From Allium sativum (Eukaryota; Streptophyta; Magnoliopsida; Asparagales; Amaryllidaceae): 64,000 bases of DNA. The stretch's first letter is position 1. Every line of letters begins with the position of its first letter. Below, piece by piece: positions 36,375 through 46,689 of the stretch. The notes beneath the pieces are model-generated. The model saw only the letters and a list, made by a program, of their open reading frames with translations. It was not told the DNA's origin and did no database searches. Location of the stretch: contig CM060922.1 of NCBI GenBank assembly GCA_030737875.1, positions 319,525,456-319,589,455 on the forward strand, in the 5' to 3' direction. The position numbers and the translations under genes were made by a program.

Positions 36375-37174
36375 GGATGTTGTATTTTCTTTTGTTTTTC
36401 TTATGAACCCTGTAAAAAGGCACGACTTGCCTTAGAAAAGTCCGTTGATACGAACAAAGGACTATAAAGTGGATGTAGGCTATGACTTAGCCGAACCACT
36501 ATAAAAATATCGTGTGCCATTTACTTTCCTGCATTATTTATATCTTCAATTATTATTCTATTGTGACTGTGGAATACGAGATGTTAAATTAAAATCTGAA
36601 AAGTTGGAGATGGCTTATATGCAGGAACGAACAAAATGACTGTTTGTACAATAAGACATAAAAGAATGGGAAGACGACATTCTTAACTCTAACTCTCAAG
36701 AATTGAGAGAGAGTATAAAGGACGGGAAGACGACGTCCTCTGAGGCGTGAAGGTGCACCCAGATGAGAGACCGCCTCAGCAAGAACTCTAACCTGAATAT
36801 AAGACAGGAGAGTATAAAAGATGTCAGAAAAGAACAGGCATCAATGACAAAAGGAATGTGACCCCCGTCAGAGAATCGGCGACATTCGGACTTTTTAATT
36901 TAATCTTGAATAGTTTTTCAAGACTGACTGGGGGCATATATGTACACACATATTCCCCCTACCATGACTCCATTACATGACTTTAACATAACATGCATTT
37001 GTATTTTTGAATAATTACTGAACTAACGACATACATGCATTGCAGGAAATGAATTATTTTTATTTACAAATGTGTGAATTTGTACAGGAAAACAGGCAAA
37101 AAGAAGATGCGAGGGCCACACTCGCTGCAACAATTGTGGGCCAATTAAATGCTAAAATGAAGCAAAACACTTCA
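36375..37174. other. Non-coding spacer between integrase and antisense ORF
   Basis: Contains an LTR-like segment (36463-36506: tataaagtgg ... gccgaaccactata) that resembles the LTR at 30028-30069, and two copies of gggaagacgac (36667 and 36722) in a short duplicated context. No gene seen. Confidence 0.6.
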
Positions 37175-40100
37175 TCACTTAGAATTTGAAGTGGATTTGG
37201 ATTTTTTAGCAGCCTTCTGAGCATCCTTCGCCTCTCTTTCAACATCAGTTAAGGTACGCCTTGGTTTTTTCTTCCCTGAGGCTGAAGTGCTGGAATCGGT
37301 TGACTTTTTCCCGGGAGTCGGAATGCTGGAATCAAGAAAAGACTTTTTAGCAAGTTCTTCTGTAATAGATCTAGTCGAAAGCTTAACAACTAACCTTGAT
37401 CTAGCATCCACTACTGCGAGAGGCTTAAGGCTTTCAGGGTCTAGGTCTTCAACTTTAAGTTGCATGCGTTTGTCTTGTTCGGCTTTCAATGCAGCTAAAG
37501 TAATGTCATCGGCGCTTTTTGGCTCCCCAACGATAGCCACCTCAGGGTCTTCCTCATGTCCCTCATCGCCACTATCATCCTTTAAGGCGCCTATCATCTC
37601 TCCATCGTGAGGTGCGTCAGCCTTACCCTTGTCTCCTTCATCCTTCTCCGCTGACTTTGCTTCGGCAGTGGTTCCCTGGGGCACGTCTGCCTTCTCGGAC
37701 GGTTCAGCACCTGCGGAACGAGAAGCAACAGTTATCAACTCGGGAGAAAATGAAGGGTCCTTCATTGATTGTCCGACTATACGATGGAAAGTGGAGACAG
37801 CTTTGACGAATTGGGGTGAAAAGGTAGAAATACCATCCGATGATTTCTCAGCTGGAGTAGCTGCCGCCTCTGAAGCCGATTCAGGAATAGGACATAAAAG
37901 AGATGTCTGAGGGATCGCCATGTTTTCGGGGTCCTATCCCTCTACTTCAAGAGTTTTAGCGGCAGTGGAAGAAGAACCAGCCTCCAAGATGTCCTTTTGT
38001 TTAGCCTTCCGCTTTTCCTCATCCATGGCGGCAGAAATCAGGCGACTCCCCTCGGCTAGGCTAGCCGGCTCGTCATCTCTTAGATACTTTTCCATAAGTT
38101 TGTCCTCGTCAATGGAATCTACCTTGAGTTCTTCTTTTTCCCATTCAACAATTTGGCTCCACACATGAACCAAGGTAGTCGGATAATCATCAATCCAAGA
38201 GATGTTTCGATGACGGATTATATGTGAAAAAAAATCGATTAGTAATTCACCAAAGCCCTGCACATCTTCCTAGGCCTCCGCCAGCTGCTTGCGAGATTCT
38301 TCGGCCGATCTAATGACACTTTCAACATTACCCTCCGCCAGGGCAGCCCTGTTCTCGGCCTCCATCAACTTGGAAGCCAAGTCAGCATTTTTCTTCTCCA
38401 ATTCGGCGTTCTTCTTCGCCAACTCGGCTTTTTCTCGCTCAAGGTCAGCATAAGCAAGTTGCATTTTGGCAGCATCTGACTTGTCGTCTTCTGCTTGCTT
38501 TTTCAGCTCCGAACGCTCTTGAGTATGGGACTCGAGCAAGTCATGATATCGTTTTTGTAGATCTTCAAATTGTTGCTTGAAGCTAGCAGCGTCCCGTTGA
38601 GCGATAGCAAGTTGAGCCTATGTATCCTCGAGGTTTTTCCTAAATTTTTCAAGGCCCTTGCATCATCTTCTGCGGTCTTCTGCATCGAATTAGTATTCGT
38701 GATTAGATTTCGGATGATTCTGTAAAGGTTACGTGAATACTTGAACATCTCTGAATATTATTTCTCGACCGCGTCAATTTTTGCTTTGGCCTCATCTGTC
38801 CACCTCAAGGAAATAGGCTCAAGAGCAGGTAAGAAAGTCAAGTTTTCAAAGTAGTGATCGGGGAACTTCTCCTCTAGGTATGCTCGCTTAATTGCAGTTT
38901 CAGAATCCAATGGCGGAGGTGCGGGGAATGTCAGCTCAGTATCCTTATGTGTGGAGGGCTCAATGGCTTCCTCACCCTTTCTGGGCCGTTTAGCAGGAAC
39001 CTTGCGCTTGCTTCGCAAGTCGATATCTCTCGGTGGGCTCCTTTCCCTACTGCGCTTTTCTTGAGAAGAAATTGGGTCTTTTCACTGCGGCCTGTCATCT
39101 TCTCGATGACCTTGGTAGCCCTTATATCGCTCTGGATCTGATCAAACGGGAGAGCAAGAGCGCAAGGACCGCGAATGATAAGAATCATAGGGCCTTCTAT
39201 CCTCCCTACCGCGGCTTTCGCGACGATCATACTCAATATCATGAGGGGATCTGGTCATGCTGCGGCGTAGTTTCTTGATGTCATAGTGATCACGAGACAT
39301 TGTACCTGCACAATAATGCAAGTGGAATTCAGAATCAGTATTCTCATAAGACATAAGTGCTGTGAAGTGGGGTGCAATTGTGTTAAGTGCATCCTAAGTA
39401 GTGTCCCCCCTCCAACAAACCAGAGTCTGAAGCCGAGCCAGTGCTAGAGGGCTCTTTGGCCTTAATAGGAGTGGCCTCCTCCGAAGAAGTAAAAACTAAA
39501 GGATTTGTGCCAAAATCTTCGGAAGTGTAAATAGTGTCAGGAAGAAGGAGATCTCCCAAGCCCTGAAATGTAGGATCATCAACAGTAGGGGCATCTCTTT
39601 GGGAAGCGCCTATTGGCTGTTCTTTAGGAGATGGTGATTTCTCAGGACAAACGACATCCCCAGGAGTGATGTACCCCTCTCGATGCTTTTCAGGTAAATT
39701 AGCCAACTCATCGTCTTGGGTCGAACTTGGAGAAGGTGAAGTTCGAAGTGGCATGGCGGGACCTTTCTAGCTCTCGCCCATTTCTGGAATTACATCCACC
39801 GGAGGGATATATACATATGGACCTAACCCGTGTCCTATGCTACGGTTAATGGATAGCAGCCCATGGTGTTGAAGATATTCGTCCTTGAGGACCTCGTCGA
39901 TAGTTAGAAATTTTTGATCACCATTGAGAAGTTGATGCATCCGATCAAAATACACTTGACCCGATACTTGCTTTGGATTATCAACTGCAAACAAAAAGAA
40001 AACGGATTGATGTGGTGGCGTAGAAATTCAGAGTTAAGATTTAGAAAACCAGTGCCTTACTCGATTTTGCCCATCTCCTAGCACACCCCGGCTGTTGCCT

Positions 40101-40808
40101 TATATAAAACCATTCCAGCTTGGAGTCGCCGGCCTTGCTGCTAAATGGAGCCGAGATTATCTTTCTTTTTGGGACAGACTCGAAGTAAGAAAAAGAAGGA
40201 GTTTGTCGAGTCTGATGCTTAAAGTTGTAAAATAAATGAACGTCATCAAAAGTGAGATTTGTGCCTAAGATCTCGCGGTATGCTACGTATAAGATATGCA
40301 GGTAAGCATAGGAATTGGAAGGCAGCTGCATGGGAGAAATCCGCATCTGTCTTAGAAAGTCGATGACAAAAGGAGAAAATGGAGGGATAGCCCCAACCAT
40401 GCACATTAATCGGGTAATTGCCATAAACCCCTCCGGAGGATTATGAGGATGATCAGTCTTTGACGGCACCAGGGTGTCCTTTTTCAGTACCCCATACTTC
40501 AAACATATTCGAAGGAGCCTGTCATAGTCAATCGTTGATTCAACAGAATCTTGGGGTGATTCCAATATGACGGCAGATTCAAATTCATCAGGAGCTCGAG
40601 TATCTCCAACCCCTCCTTCCTCTTCACAGCCCAGGGAAACTTCACTGTCAGAAGGCATTTCATTATTATGCGCCTCTACTTCATAATCCGATCCCTCGTC
40701 GTCCCATTCAGGGTCTGAGGAAGAAGATATGTCATCAAGAGTAACTTTAGTGGATGTCTCTGGCATCTCTTTCTTTTCTGCCAGTCTAGAAGAATGTCTT
40801 TCAGCCAT
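37175..40808 (-). pseudogene. Spliced antisense ORF of the Tat element (putative gypsy-type transposon protein)
   Basis: Runs from an ATG at 40808 (MAERHSSRLAEKKEM) to a stop at 37175. Exon 1 (40808-40061) has an acidic Ser-rich leader, then GFMAITRLMCMVGAIPPFSP, SPMQLPSNSYAYLHILYVAY and DDVHLFYNFK, the pattern of the 'putative gypsy type transposon' family (PF04195). An intron with GTAAGG...TTTGCAG (40060-39985) joins the frame exactly. A second probable intron (39420-39306) also keeps phase. Then come Ser/Arg-rich and basic KRKVPAKRPRKG segments, a long Lys/Glu/Ala coiled coil (about 38560-38270) and a Lys/Ser-rich C-terminus. In-frame stops (TAG at 39769, two TGA near 39140-39070, one near 38758, and others) make it a pseudogene. 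Its function in the Tat clade is unknown. Confidence 0.82.
39985..40060 (-). other. Intron 1 of the antisense ORF
   Basis: 76 bp, GTAAGG at the donor and TTTTGTTTGCAG at the acceptor (minus strand). Splicing joins TCG A with TT GAT AAT CCA, keeping the frame and removing the only stop between the two exons. Confidence 0.75.
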
Positions 40809-40943
40809 GGTCAATAAACTATCGAAGAAGCAATAACATAAATTAGAGTTAATTAGCCCGTGTCCCCCTATGCATGTGTATGAACTAAAGTGTGTACGGT
40901 GTGTGCAGGAGAAGTAAAGTGAACACTTAAAAGTGTAATACAA

Positions 40944-42227
40944 AGCTTTGAAGAAACAACGAAGTTCAGAATAGTTTTTGATGTTCGTTTATGTTCGCGA
41001 GGCACTATCCTAACTGTCCATTAAGTTGAAGATTATGCCAAGAGTTGATTTGGCCAGTTAAGCAAGTTCTTATGCATTAATTTGGACTGCTCTTTGGTTC
41101 GGTTCAGATGCATTCATTGGGATCGGATCGAGGGCATAGCCCTGCCTTGGACTCGGACAAACATTGAAGCCCAGGGATCAAAGTCGGATCGATTCGGGAG
41201 TAGACTCCTCGAATGGTCCGGATCGAATTAAGCAACCATGCCCCTCTCCTCCTTTATTTCACTTTCCGATCCGATCCGGTTGCGAGAGTACTGTCCGACT
41301 CAATCCGGTTAGGTGAGCTCTGTCTCCCTCTTCAAGTTTTGCACTGACTCGATCTGGCCTTCTGAGCCTTTTCTTCCTTTTCTTCTCCTCCATCTTCCAT
41401 ACCTCCTCATACCAACTGATCACCTATGCTCTTCATATTCTTATTCCTCCTCAACCAACACCGAACTCAATCCCGTCTCCAAAACCCCACTTAGAACCGA
41501 ACAAATACCATCTTCCACCTCACAGCGCTTCGAGGTGATGGCGGAGCCACCAACGACGACGGCGAGGGAGGAGAGAGCCACAGCGTCGAAGCCGAGCAAT
41601 AACCACACTCAAATCACTCAAATCGACCACAAATTTCAATTGGAACCAGTTATTACTAAGATAATTGAAGTTTTAAACCTACCGAGGTGTTTAAATTGAA
41701 GACTAACAAGAGAATTTTAGAGTTTTTGAGCTTTCTGAAAGCTAGGGTTTCGGTGTAGGATCTGTTGAGCGAGATTAATGAAAGAAATGGAGGAAGAAGG
41801 AAATAGGTAATGGGTTTATATATGTATTCTTAGTGGCTAATCGTTTTCCCAGTTTTCTTCTCCCCGCTCGGACCGGGATACAGGCCCACGAACACATTCT
41901 GGCCTGTTGGACCAGCATTAAGCAATGCAAAGGGAAACCCAGTTCAGTTCGGGTCCGAACCGGATGGAACTAAGCACAATGGCTTGATGTGCAAGAAAAA
42001 AATTACCTGGAAGAATCACTAGACGTTAAAAGGAGCTCTTGAAGTTGTTTAAAAATGAAGAAAGTATTTCACATGCTTTGCGATGTATATATAGACATCA
42101 AGAGATGCGACTTTCTTAAGCAGTATATCCCTATACGTCAATGGAAATGACTTTTCAACGACTCAAACTCAAGGATTAATGAGCAGATGATATCAAAGCA
42201 CGCTTGGTCTTCAACAGAAGCATCCTT
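40944..42227. other. 3' region of the Tat element
   Basis: No credible plus-strand gene. It contains a cluster of ggatcggatc and gatccggt motifs (41120-41320) like those in the LTRs. On the minus strand it has a TATATAAA (41822-41815) about 1 kb upstream of the antisense ORF start, which could be that gene's promoter. The Ser/Leu-rich frame at 41313-41699 matches nothing I know. Confidence 0.4.
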
Positions 42228-42240
42228 TGAGGGGGCAAAA
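42228..42240 (+). promoter_or_regulatory. Polypurine tract of the Tat element
   Basis: Purine-rich tgagggggcaaaa lies directly against the 3' LTR start at 42241. Confidence 0.8.
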
Positions 42241-43073
42241 TGTTAGCCTACTTTGTAAACTAGGCTATACAAAGTCAAGAAGTCGTAAGATCAAGTAGAC
42301 AAAAGACACTCTGTTACGCATCCGGTTCGGATCGGAATTACAGGGGTAGGAAGAGAGGCAACACAAAGATAAAAGATCAAGTATTAGAATATAATCTGCC
42401 TATAAATCGGATCGGATTGGGTGTAGTTAGAGAAAAGCAAAGCGAGACAAAGTGATGAAAGGCAAAATTCAAGCCGGATCGGATGGGATGCTCCGATCCG
42501 AACCCCATTTGCTAGCCTATCCAATCCGAACCCCATTTACTAGACTATCCGAACCGAACCCAATGTACCCTGCTACTTCACTCCATGATCTCCTGGATAT
42601 TCGGGGCAGTTACAACCACTTTCTACCCACGATGGCCACTAACTAAATGCGTTGTCCTCACCAGAACTCACCCGATCCTGAAAGTCATGGGATGGAGGCC
42701 ACGTGTCCCCGATCCGAACCGGATCTCGAAGGAATTCTCACCTATAAATAGACCCTCAAGGGTCGTTTGAAAGGATCTTTTGGCACTCTGAGAATTCGAA
42801 CATCTTTGAGAATCGAATTCCAGCATTCCCAAACAATCCAAATCATCATTCAAAGTATATTTTGAGAGAATTGAGTGAATGTATATGAAAAATAAGTGAG
42901 ATTGAGTGAATATCTTATTGTATTTTCATCTACATCATCAAACAAAGTGATATAAAGTGGACATATGCTCTTTAACACCGAATCTATAAATCCTTTGTCT
43001 CTTTTCTGTTTTTGATCTCATTTTATTGTAATTTCAGTCAATTTGGGTGTTAGAACCACTTTTTGGTCTAACA
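42241..43073 (+). mobile_element. 3' LTR of the Tat element
   Basis: 833 bp, TGTTAGCC to GTCTAACA. It has the same G-box and TATA box as the 5' LTR. By eye the two LTRs differ by a few percent, including loss of the second arm of the 30028-30069 hairpin-like segment in this copy (42951-42987). Confidence 0.92.
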
Positions 43074-43159
43074 ACAAGTAAATCTTAATGACGAGAGGAA
43101 AAGAGACAAGGGTGTTATTTAATAACGCAAAAAAGTCAGTATGTAAAATCCAATAAATC

Positions 43160-43378
43160 TTGTATGTGGTATCCAATGCAGACCATAATGCGGTATCCAA
43201 TGAAGACCAGAGCACGGTAACCAATGCACACTAGGACGCGGTATCCAATGCAGACCAGAATGCGGTATTCAGACCAGAACGTGGTACCCGATGAAGACCA
43301 GAATGTGATACCCAATAAAGAACAGAGTGCGGTAAACAATGAAGAACATAGTACGGTAACAAATGAAGAACATTTTAA
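43160..43378. repeat. Degenerate 24-bp minisatellite in Harbinger-1
   Basis: About nine imperfect units based on gcggtatccaatg followed by cagaccagaat. The later units drift to gcggtaaacaatgaagaac. An open frame of Asn/Glu-rich repeats (NNEEHSTVTNEEH) crosses it. It lies between the nested retrotransposon and the transposase start. Confidence 0.75.
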
Positions 43379-43478
43379 TAAAGAAAAACTATGTATATTA
43401 GGGGAAGACTTACAACATCTATTATCCAAACATTATTCAATATTCTGAGTGTAGTCTCAAATATTTCTAGAGTCAGAA

Positions 43479-44759
43479 ATGTCCACTGAAGAGTTTTTGA
43501 TGTTCGATGATAATGATGAAGAACTTGATATTATGGTGGATGATGATTTTTGTCGATAAAGGGTGATAATAGCTACACTACATGTAGATGGTGAATCTAG
43601 CAAGAAACATGGTGGTTCTGTCATAGGGCATCGATATAAAAATCGACATCATTCATGGCACAACAAGAGACTAAGGGATGACTATTTTGTTTCAAATCCA
43701 ACGTACATAATTCAAGAGTTTATGAGGAGATTCCGAATGAGGCGTCCTATATTTCTTCAAATCCTAGAGTGTATTAAACAACATGATTCATACTTTATCT
43801 ACAAACGCAGTGCTTCTTTTACAATGGGGCTCATTGGAATTTAAAAGATGAAAACTGCACAGCATATGATAGCATATGGAGGTCCTGATGCTCAAGACAA
43901 AAACTTGAAAATGGCGGAAAGAACAGTATTAGAATGAGTGGACCATTTCTGTCAAGCAATCATAGACGTTTACGGTGACCAATACTTGCATAGACCAAAC
44001 GAAGCCAGTATTGCAATGTTAATGAATATGCATGGTAGCAGAGGATGGCCTGGAATGTTAGGTAGTTTAGACTGCATGCATTGGGAGTGGAAGAATTGTC
44101 CAAAAGCATATGCTGGAGCTTACCAAGCTAAGTCTCATACGTCAACTATTATACTTGAAGCTGTAGCGTCGTACAACCTATGGATATGGCATGCTTTTTT
44201 TCTGAATGCTAGGTTCGAACAATGATTTGAACATAGTTGAACGTTCAACGTCGTCTAACAATTTGGCAAACGGTAGATCAGTTCCATATCATTTCACTTT
44301 AGAGGGAAACATGTACGACCATGGATATTATCTAGGTGACGGTATATGCCCACAATGGAGTACCATTGTCAAGACAATACTGAACCCACAAAACAATAAA
44401 CAAGCAAGGTTTGCAGCAATGCAAGAAGGACAAAGAAAGGATGTAGAAAGAGCATTTGGCATTCTTCAATCCATATTTTCCATAGTCGGTAATCCTTGCA
44501 GACTTTGGTCCCCAGCTAAAATGAATAGAATAATGTACACTTGGATTATTTTACATAACATGGTTATAGAGGATGAAAGAGACATAGAAGATGATTTCAA
44601 TCACCACCACTTGAGATTTGGCACGAAAACATGATTGGAAGCGAACTGAAGCTAGAGTTTCACGTAAAAAGCCAAATGTCCTACCGTAACGCTAGCATTC
44701 ATCGAAGACTCCAAAATGATTTAACAGACCATCTTTGCAACTTTGTTGGTAGTCAGTAA
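43479..44759 (+). pseudogene. PIF/Harbinger transposase (plant type), disrupted
   Basis: DDE transposase of Harbinger-1. From the ATG at 43479 (acidic leader) it has EFMRRFRMRRPIFLQILECI, the catalytic Asp in GMLGSLDCMHWEWKNCP, TIILEAVASYNLWIWHAFF, the second Asp in GSNNDLNIV, and the catalytic Glu in DVERAFGILQ, followed by IMYTWIILHNMVIEDE. This is the pattern of the 'plant transposon protein' family (PF04827). An early stop at 43557, stops near 43842 and 43935, a frameshift near 44210 and another near 44620 inactivate it. In the shifted frame the C-terminal tail continues to a stop at 44759. It would cut and paste the element at its terminal repeats. Confidence 0.88.
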
Positions 44760-45059
44760 AACTATTTATCTTCAACTGTTGTATTTTCGTTGTTTTTGTA
44801 CTTCTAATCTTGTACTGTAACCATTAGCCATTAGCAGAAACTATGTATCCTTTAATAGTTAGTGAAACCATGTATCCTAAGCTTTTGTAACCGTTTATCG
44901 TTTTTGTTTAATTACATCTAGGTGTCTAAATTTCTACGTCAATGTAAATAACATAAATACCAAAAAAAATCTTCATAACCTATCATAAAATTAATAATAA
45001 AGGTAGATTAATTTTTGCTAACACATTCAGCCACCGGTTATGTAGTAATTAACCTACGT
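44760..45059. other. Non-coding 3' part of Harbinger-1
   Basis: AT-rich DNA downstream of the transposase. No gene or repeat seen. Confidence 0.5.
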
Positions 45060-45180
45060 GTCCGTTGAGCAGGCGCCTGACTCTAGGTGTTTGTTGAACA
45101 AACGCCTATATCCAAGCGTTTGTTGAACAAACGCCTGGAGTGAGGCGTTTGTTCAACAAGCGCCCGAAGGATTTACACAT
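45060..45180. repeat. Subterminal palindromic repeat array, right end of Harbinger-1
   Basis: Contains GCGTTTGTTGAACAAACGC at 45116-45134, a palindrome with 9-bp arms around a single base. A similar unit is at about 45089-45106 and an inverted one at 45144-45164. It mirrors 26165-26312. Confidence 0.8.
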
Positions 45181-45296
45181 TCCGAAAATATCCAACCAGA
45201 AATCCATAATATGTTTATAATCTACCCTCTGTTGGACGCAATAATGAGTGCGGATTTCACATATACTGATTTCTGCGCACTTATTGGAGTTGCCCT

Positions 45297-45479
45297 GAGT
45301 CCCTTGGCTTTGTTATTGCCTTGCTTGGTGAGAAATGCAGCTACAGGTCATGATGAAATAGATTGGTTCTAGTGTGGTTATGGCTTCTGAAGTGTTACTG
45401 TGGTAATTGCATTTACTTTTTGTGAAGGTTGCTGGTTATTCTAGTTTAAATTCTCATCAGTCTGGAGTAGGTGATAGTT
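45297..45479 (+). other. Continuation of the gene-like region beyond Harbinger-1
   Basis: T- and G-rich DNA with the same character as 25250-26066. It leads to an acceptor-like tgtctttgcag at about 45523. If the Harbinger insertion is removed the two parts form one continuous intron-like stretch. No protein family is recognisable. Confidence 0.25.
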
Positions 45480-45668
45480 TCATGTAATTATTTTGTAATA
45501 ATGAGTTTGATCTGTCTTTGCAGGGTTGGCCCTGATGATGCTGCTTCCCGAGGCAGAAGTAAGGGATAGGGAAAACTACCAAAAAAATGTTGCCCTTACC
45601 ATGACTTGAACACAGGACTTTTGAAACATTAAACACACGCACTACCACTGAACCATACGAAGGGCTGA
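45480..45668 (-). mobile_element. Candidate tRNA-derived SINE
   Basis: On the minus strand, TATGGTTCAGTGGTAGTGCG (from about 45656) resembles an RNA polymerase III A box (TRGYNNAGTGG) and TGTTCAAGTCATGG about 30 bases later resembles a B box (GGTTCAANYCC). A tRNA-unrelated body follows and runs to about 45480, where an A/T-rich end is seen. The spacing fits a plant SINE. Target duplications were not resolved. Confidence 0.45.
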
Positions 45669-46600
45669 TAAAATTCTACAATAGTAATCTAAAATTATAC
45701 ATATTCGTACCTACTGCTACATTTTTCTCCTCCTTGTTGTCCATCCATAGTGTTGCCCTAGGCGGTCGTCTCCCTCGACTACCCTAGGGTCGGGCCTTTG
45801 TCTTTGACAGTCAGATGAAATGTGTGCCCTACATAGCCATATTTCATGTTAGTAATGTAGGAAATTTTGGCTACCTCTTGTACCTTAAGATTTAAGTGGT
45901 TAGTCCACTGTAAAAACCAAAGTAGTAGTTAGATGACCTATCTAACTCCTGTACCTATTTTATTTATTATTTGTTATAATAAAAAGTATTATGGATCACT
46001 TTGAAAACCTGTTGGCTTTGTCCAAAAAGATTATAGTATAGTACTTTAATAGTATACCATTCATATATCAAATTCGGCTGCTAATTCGAATACGAAATTT
46101 TGCTTTTAATTTGTATCGATAGCCTGACCACTCTATTGCAGACTATGATTCAACTTCTTGACTGGAAACTTCCATTCTTCTTGCATAGAAATAAGCTATG
46201 ATAAATAATTTTAGATTCATATCAAAAACTCTTTTCAGCATTCATCGTCGAGAATCGAGCGAACAGTTCTATCTGGAATCAAAATCGTATATTCGAACTG
46301 AATCAAAACTAGTATAAGAATAGAATGATTTTCGTATGGTCACACATTATATTTCGTTGGTTTCTTAGTTATACTAATATATGTAAATAAGGTATTTCAT
46401 TTTATATACAGATTTTATAGTTCATAAGAAATTTTTTGAAAATTTTCTTTCATATTAAGGATAGATTATATCAAAAATAGATTTTGGTAACTCGATGCTG
46501 CCACAAGTTTAACCTCGTTCTTCAAGAATCTAGTAATATGTTGATCGGATTCAAAAATAGAAATCTTGAATAACTAAGTAAACTTGTTTCAACATCTAAT
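45669..46600. other. Intergenic DNA without recognised gene
   Basis: AT-rich. The only notable structure is an imperfect palindrome around ccctaggcgg and accctaggg (45767-45800). No credible coding frame. Confidence 0.4.
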
Positions 46601-46689
46601 AAAAATACTTGAAAAACATAAAAATAGATAAGTAAAGTGCCAGCCGAAGCCAACCGAAGAAACTATTCATAAATCATAGATCCATAAGG

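Larger units (their letters stand above)
29313..43073 (+). mobile_element. Tat-lineage Ty3/gypsy LTR retrotransposon with antisense ORF
   Basis: Element of 13761 bp with LTRs of 840 and 833 bp (TGTTAGCC ... GTCTAACA), gag-pol on the plus strand (30294-36374) and a long 3' region with an antisense gene. The order protease, reverse transcriptase, degenerate RNase H, second RNase H, integrase, plus the antisense ORF, is the signature of the Tat clade (Retand and Grande-like elements). All reading frames carry stops or shifts, so it is no longer autonomous. It lies between the accessory remnants and the transposase of Harbinger-1 and is therefore younger than that element. Confidence 0.93.
26070..45296. 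mobile_element. PIF/Harbinger element 1, split by a Tat retrotransposon
   Basis: Terminal inverted repeats GGAGCAACTCCAA (from 26070) and its counterpart GGGCAACTCCAA (ending about 45295) agree apart from one or two outer bases. This fits the G-rich ACTCCAA-type ends of PIF/Harbinger. The three flanking bases are cta and tga, so any duplication is imperfect. Inside each end lies an array of aacaaacgcc repeats. The element encodes a plant-type DDE transposase on the plus strand (43479-44759) and divergently oriented accessory remnants on the minus strand. Without the nested retrotransposon it would be about 5.5 kb. Confidence 0.75.

Noticed and set aside
37287..37910. Plus-strand frames opposite the antisense ORF
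   Set aside because: The minus-strand frame carries the coiled-coil and Lys/Ser-rich composition and the splice sites. The plus frames are shadows.
41313..41699. 128-codon Ser/Leu/Pro-rich frame in the Tat 3' region
   Set aside because: No recognisable family, low-complexity composition and no expected gene there in Tat elements.
26067..45299. Perfect 3-bp target duplication for Harbinger-1
   Set aside because: The flanks read cta and tga with some freedom in the exact end. I cannot claim a perfect duplication.
45540..45665. A functional tRNA gene on the minus strand
   Set aside because: Only A-box and B-box similarity. The cloverleaf stems do not pair, so a SINE is more likely.
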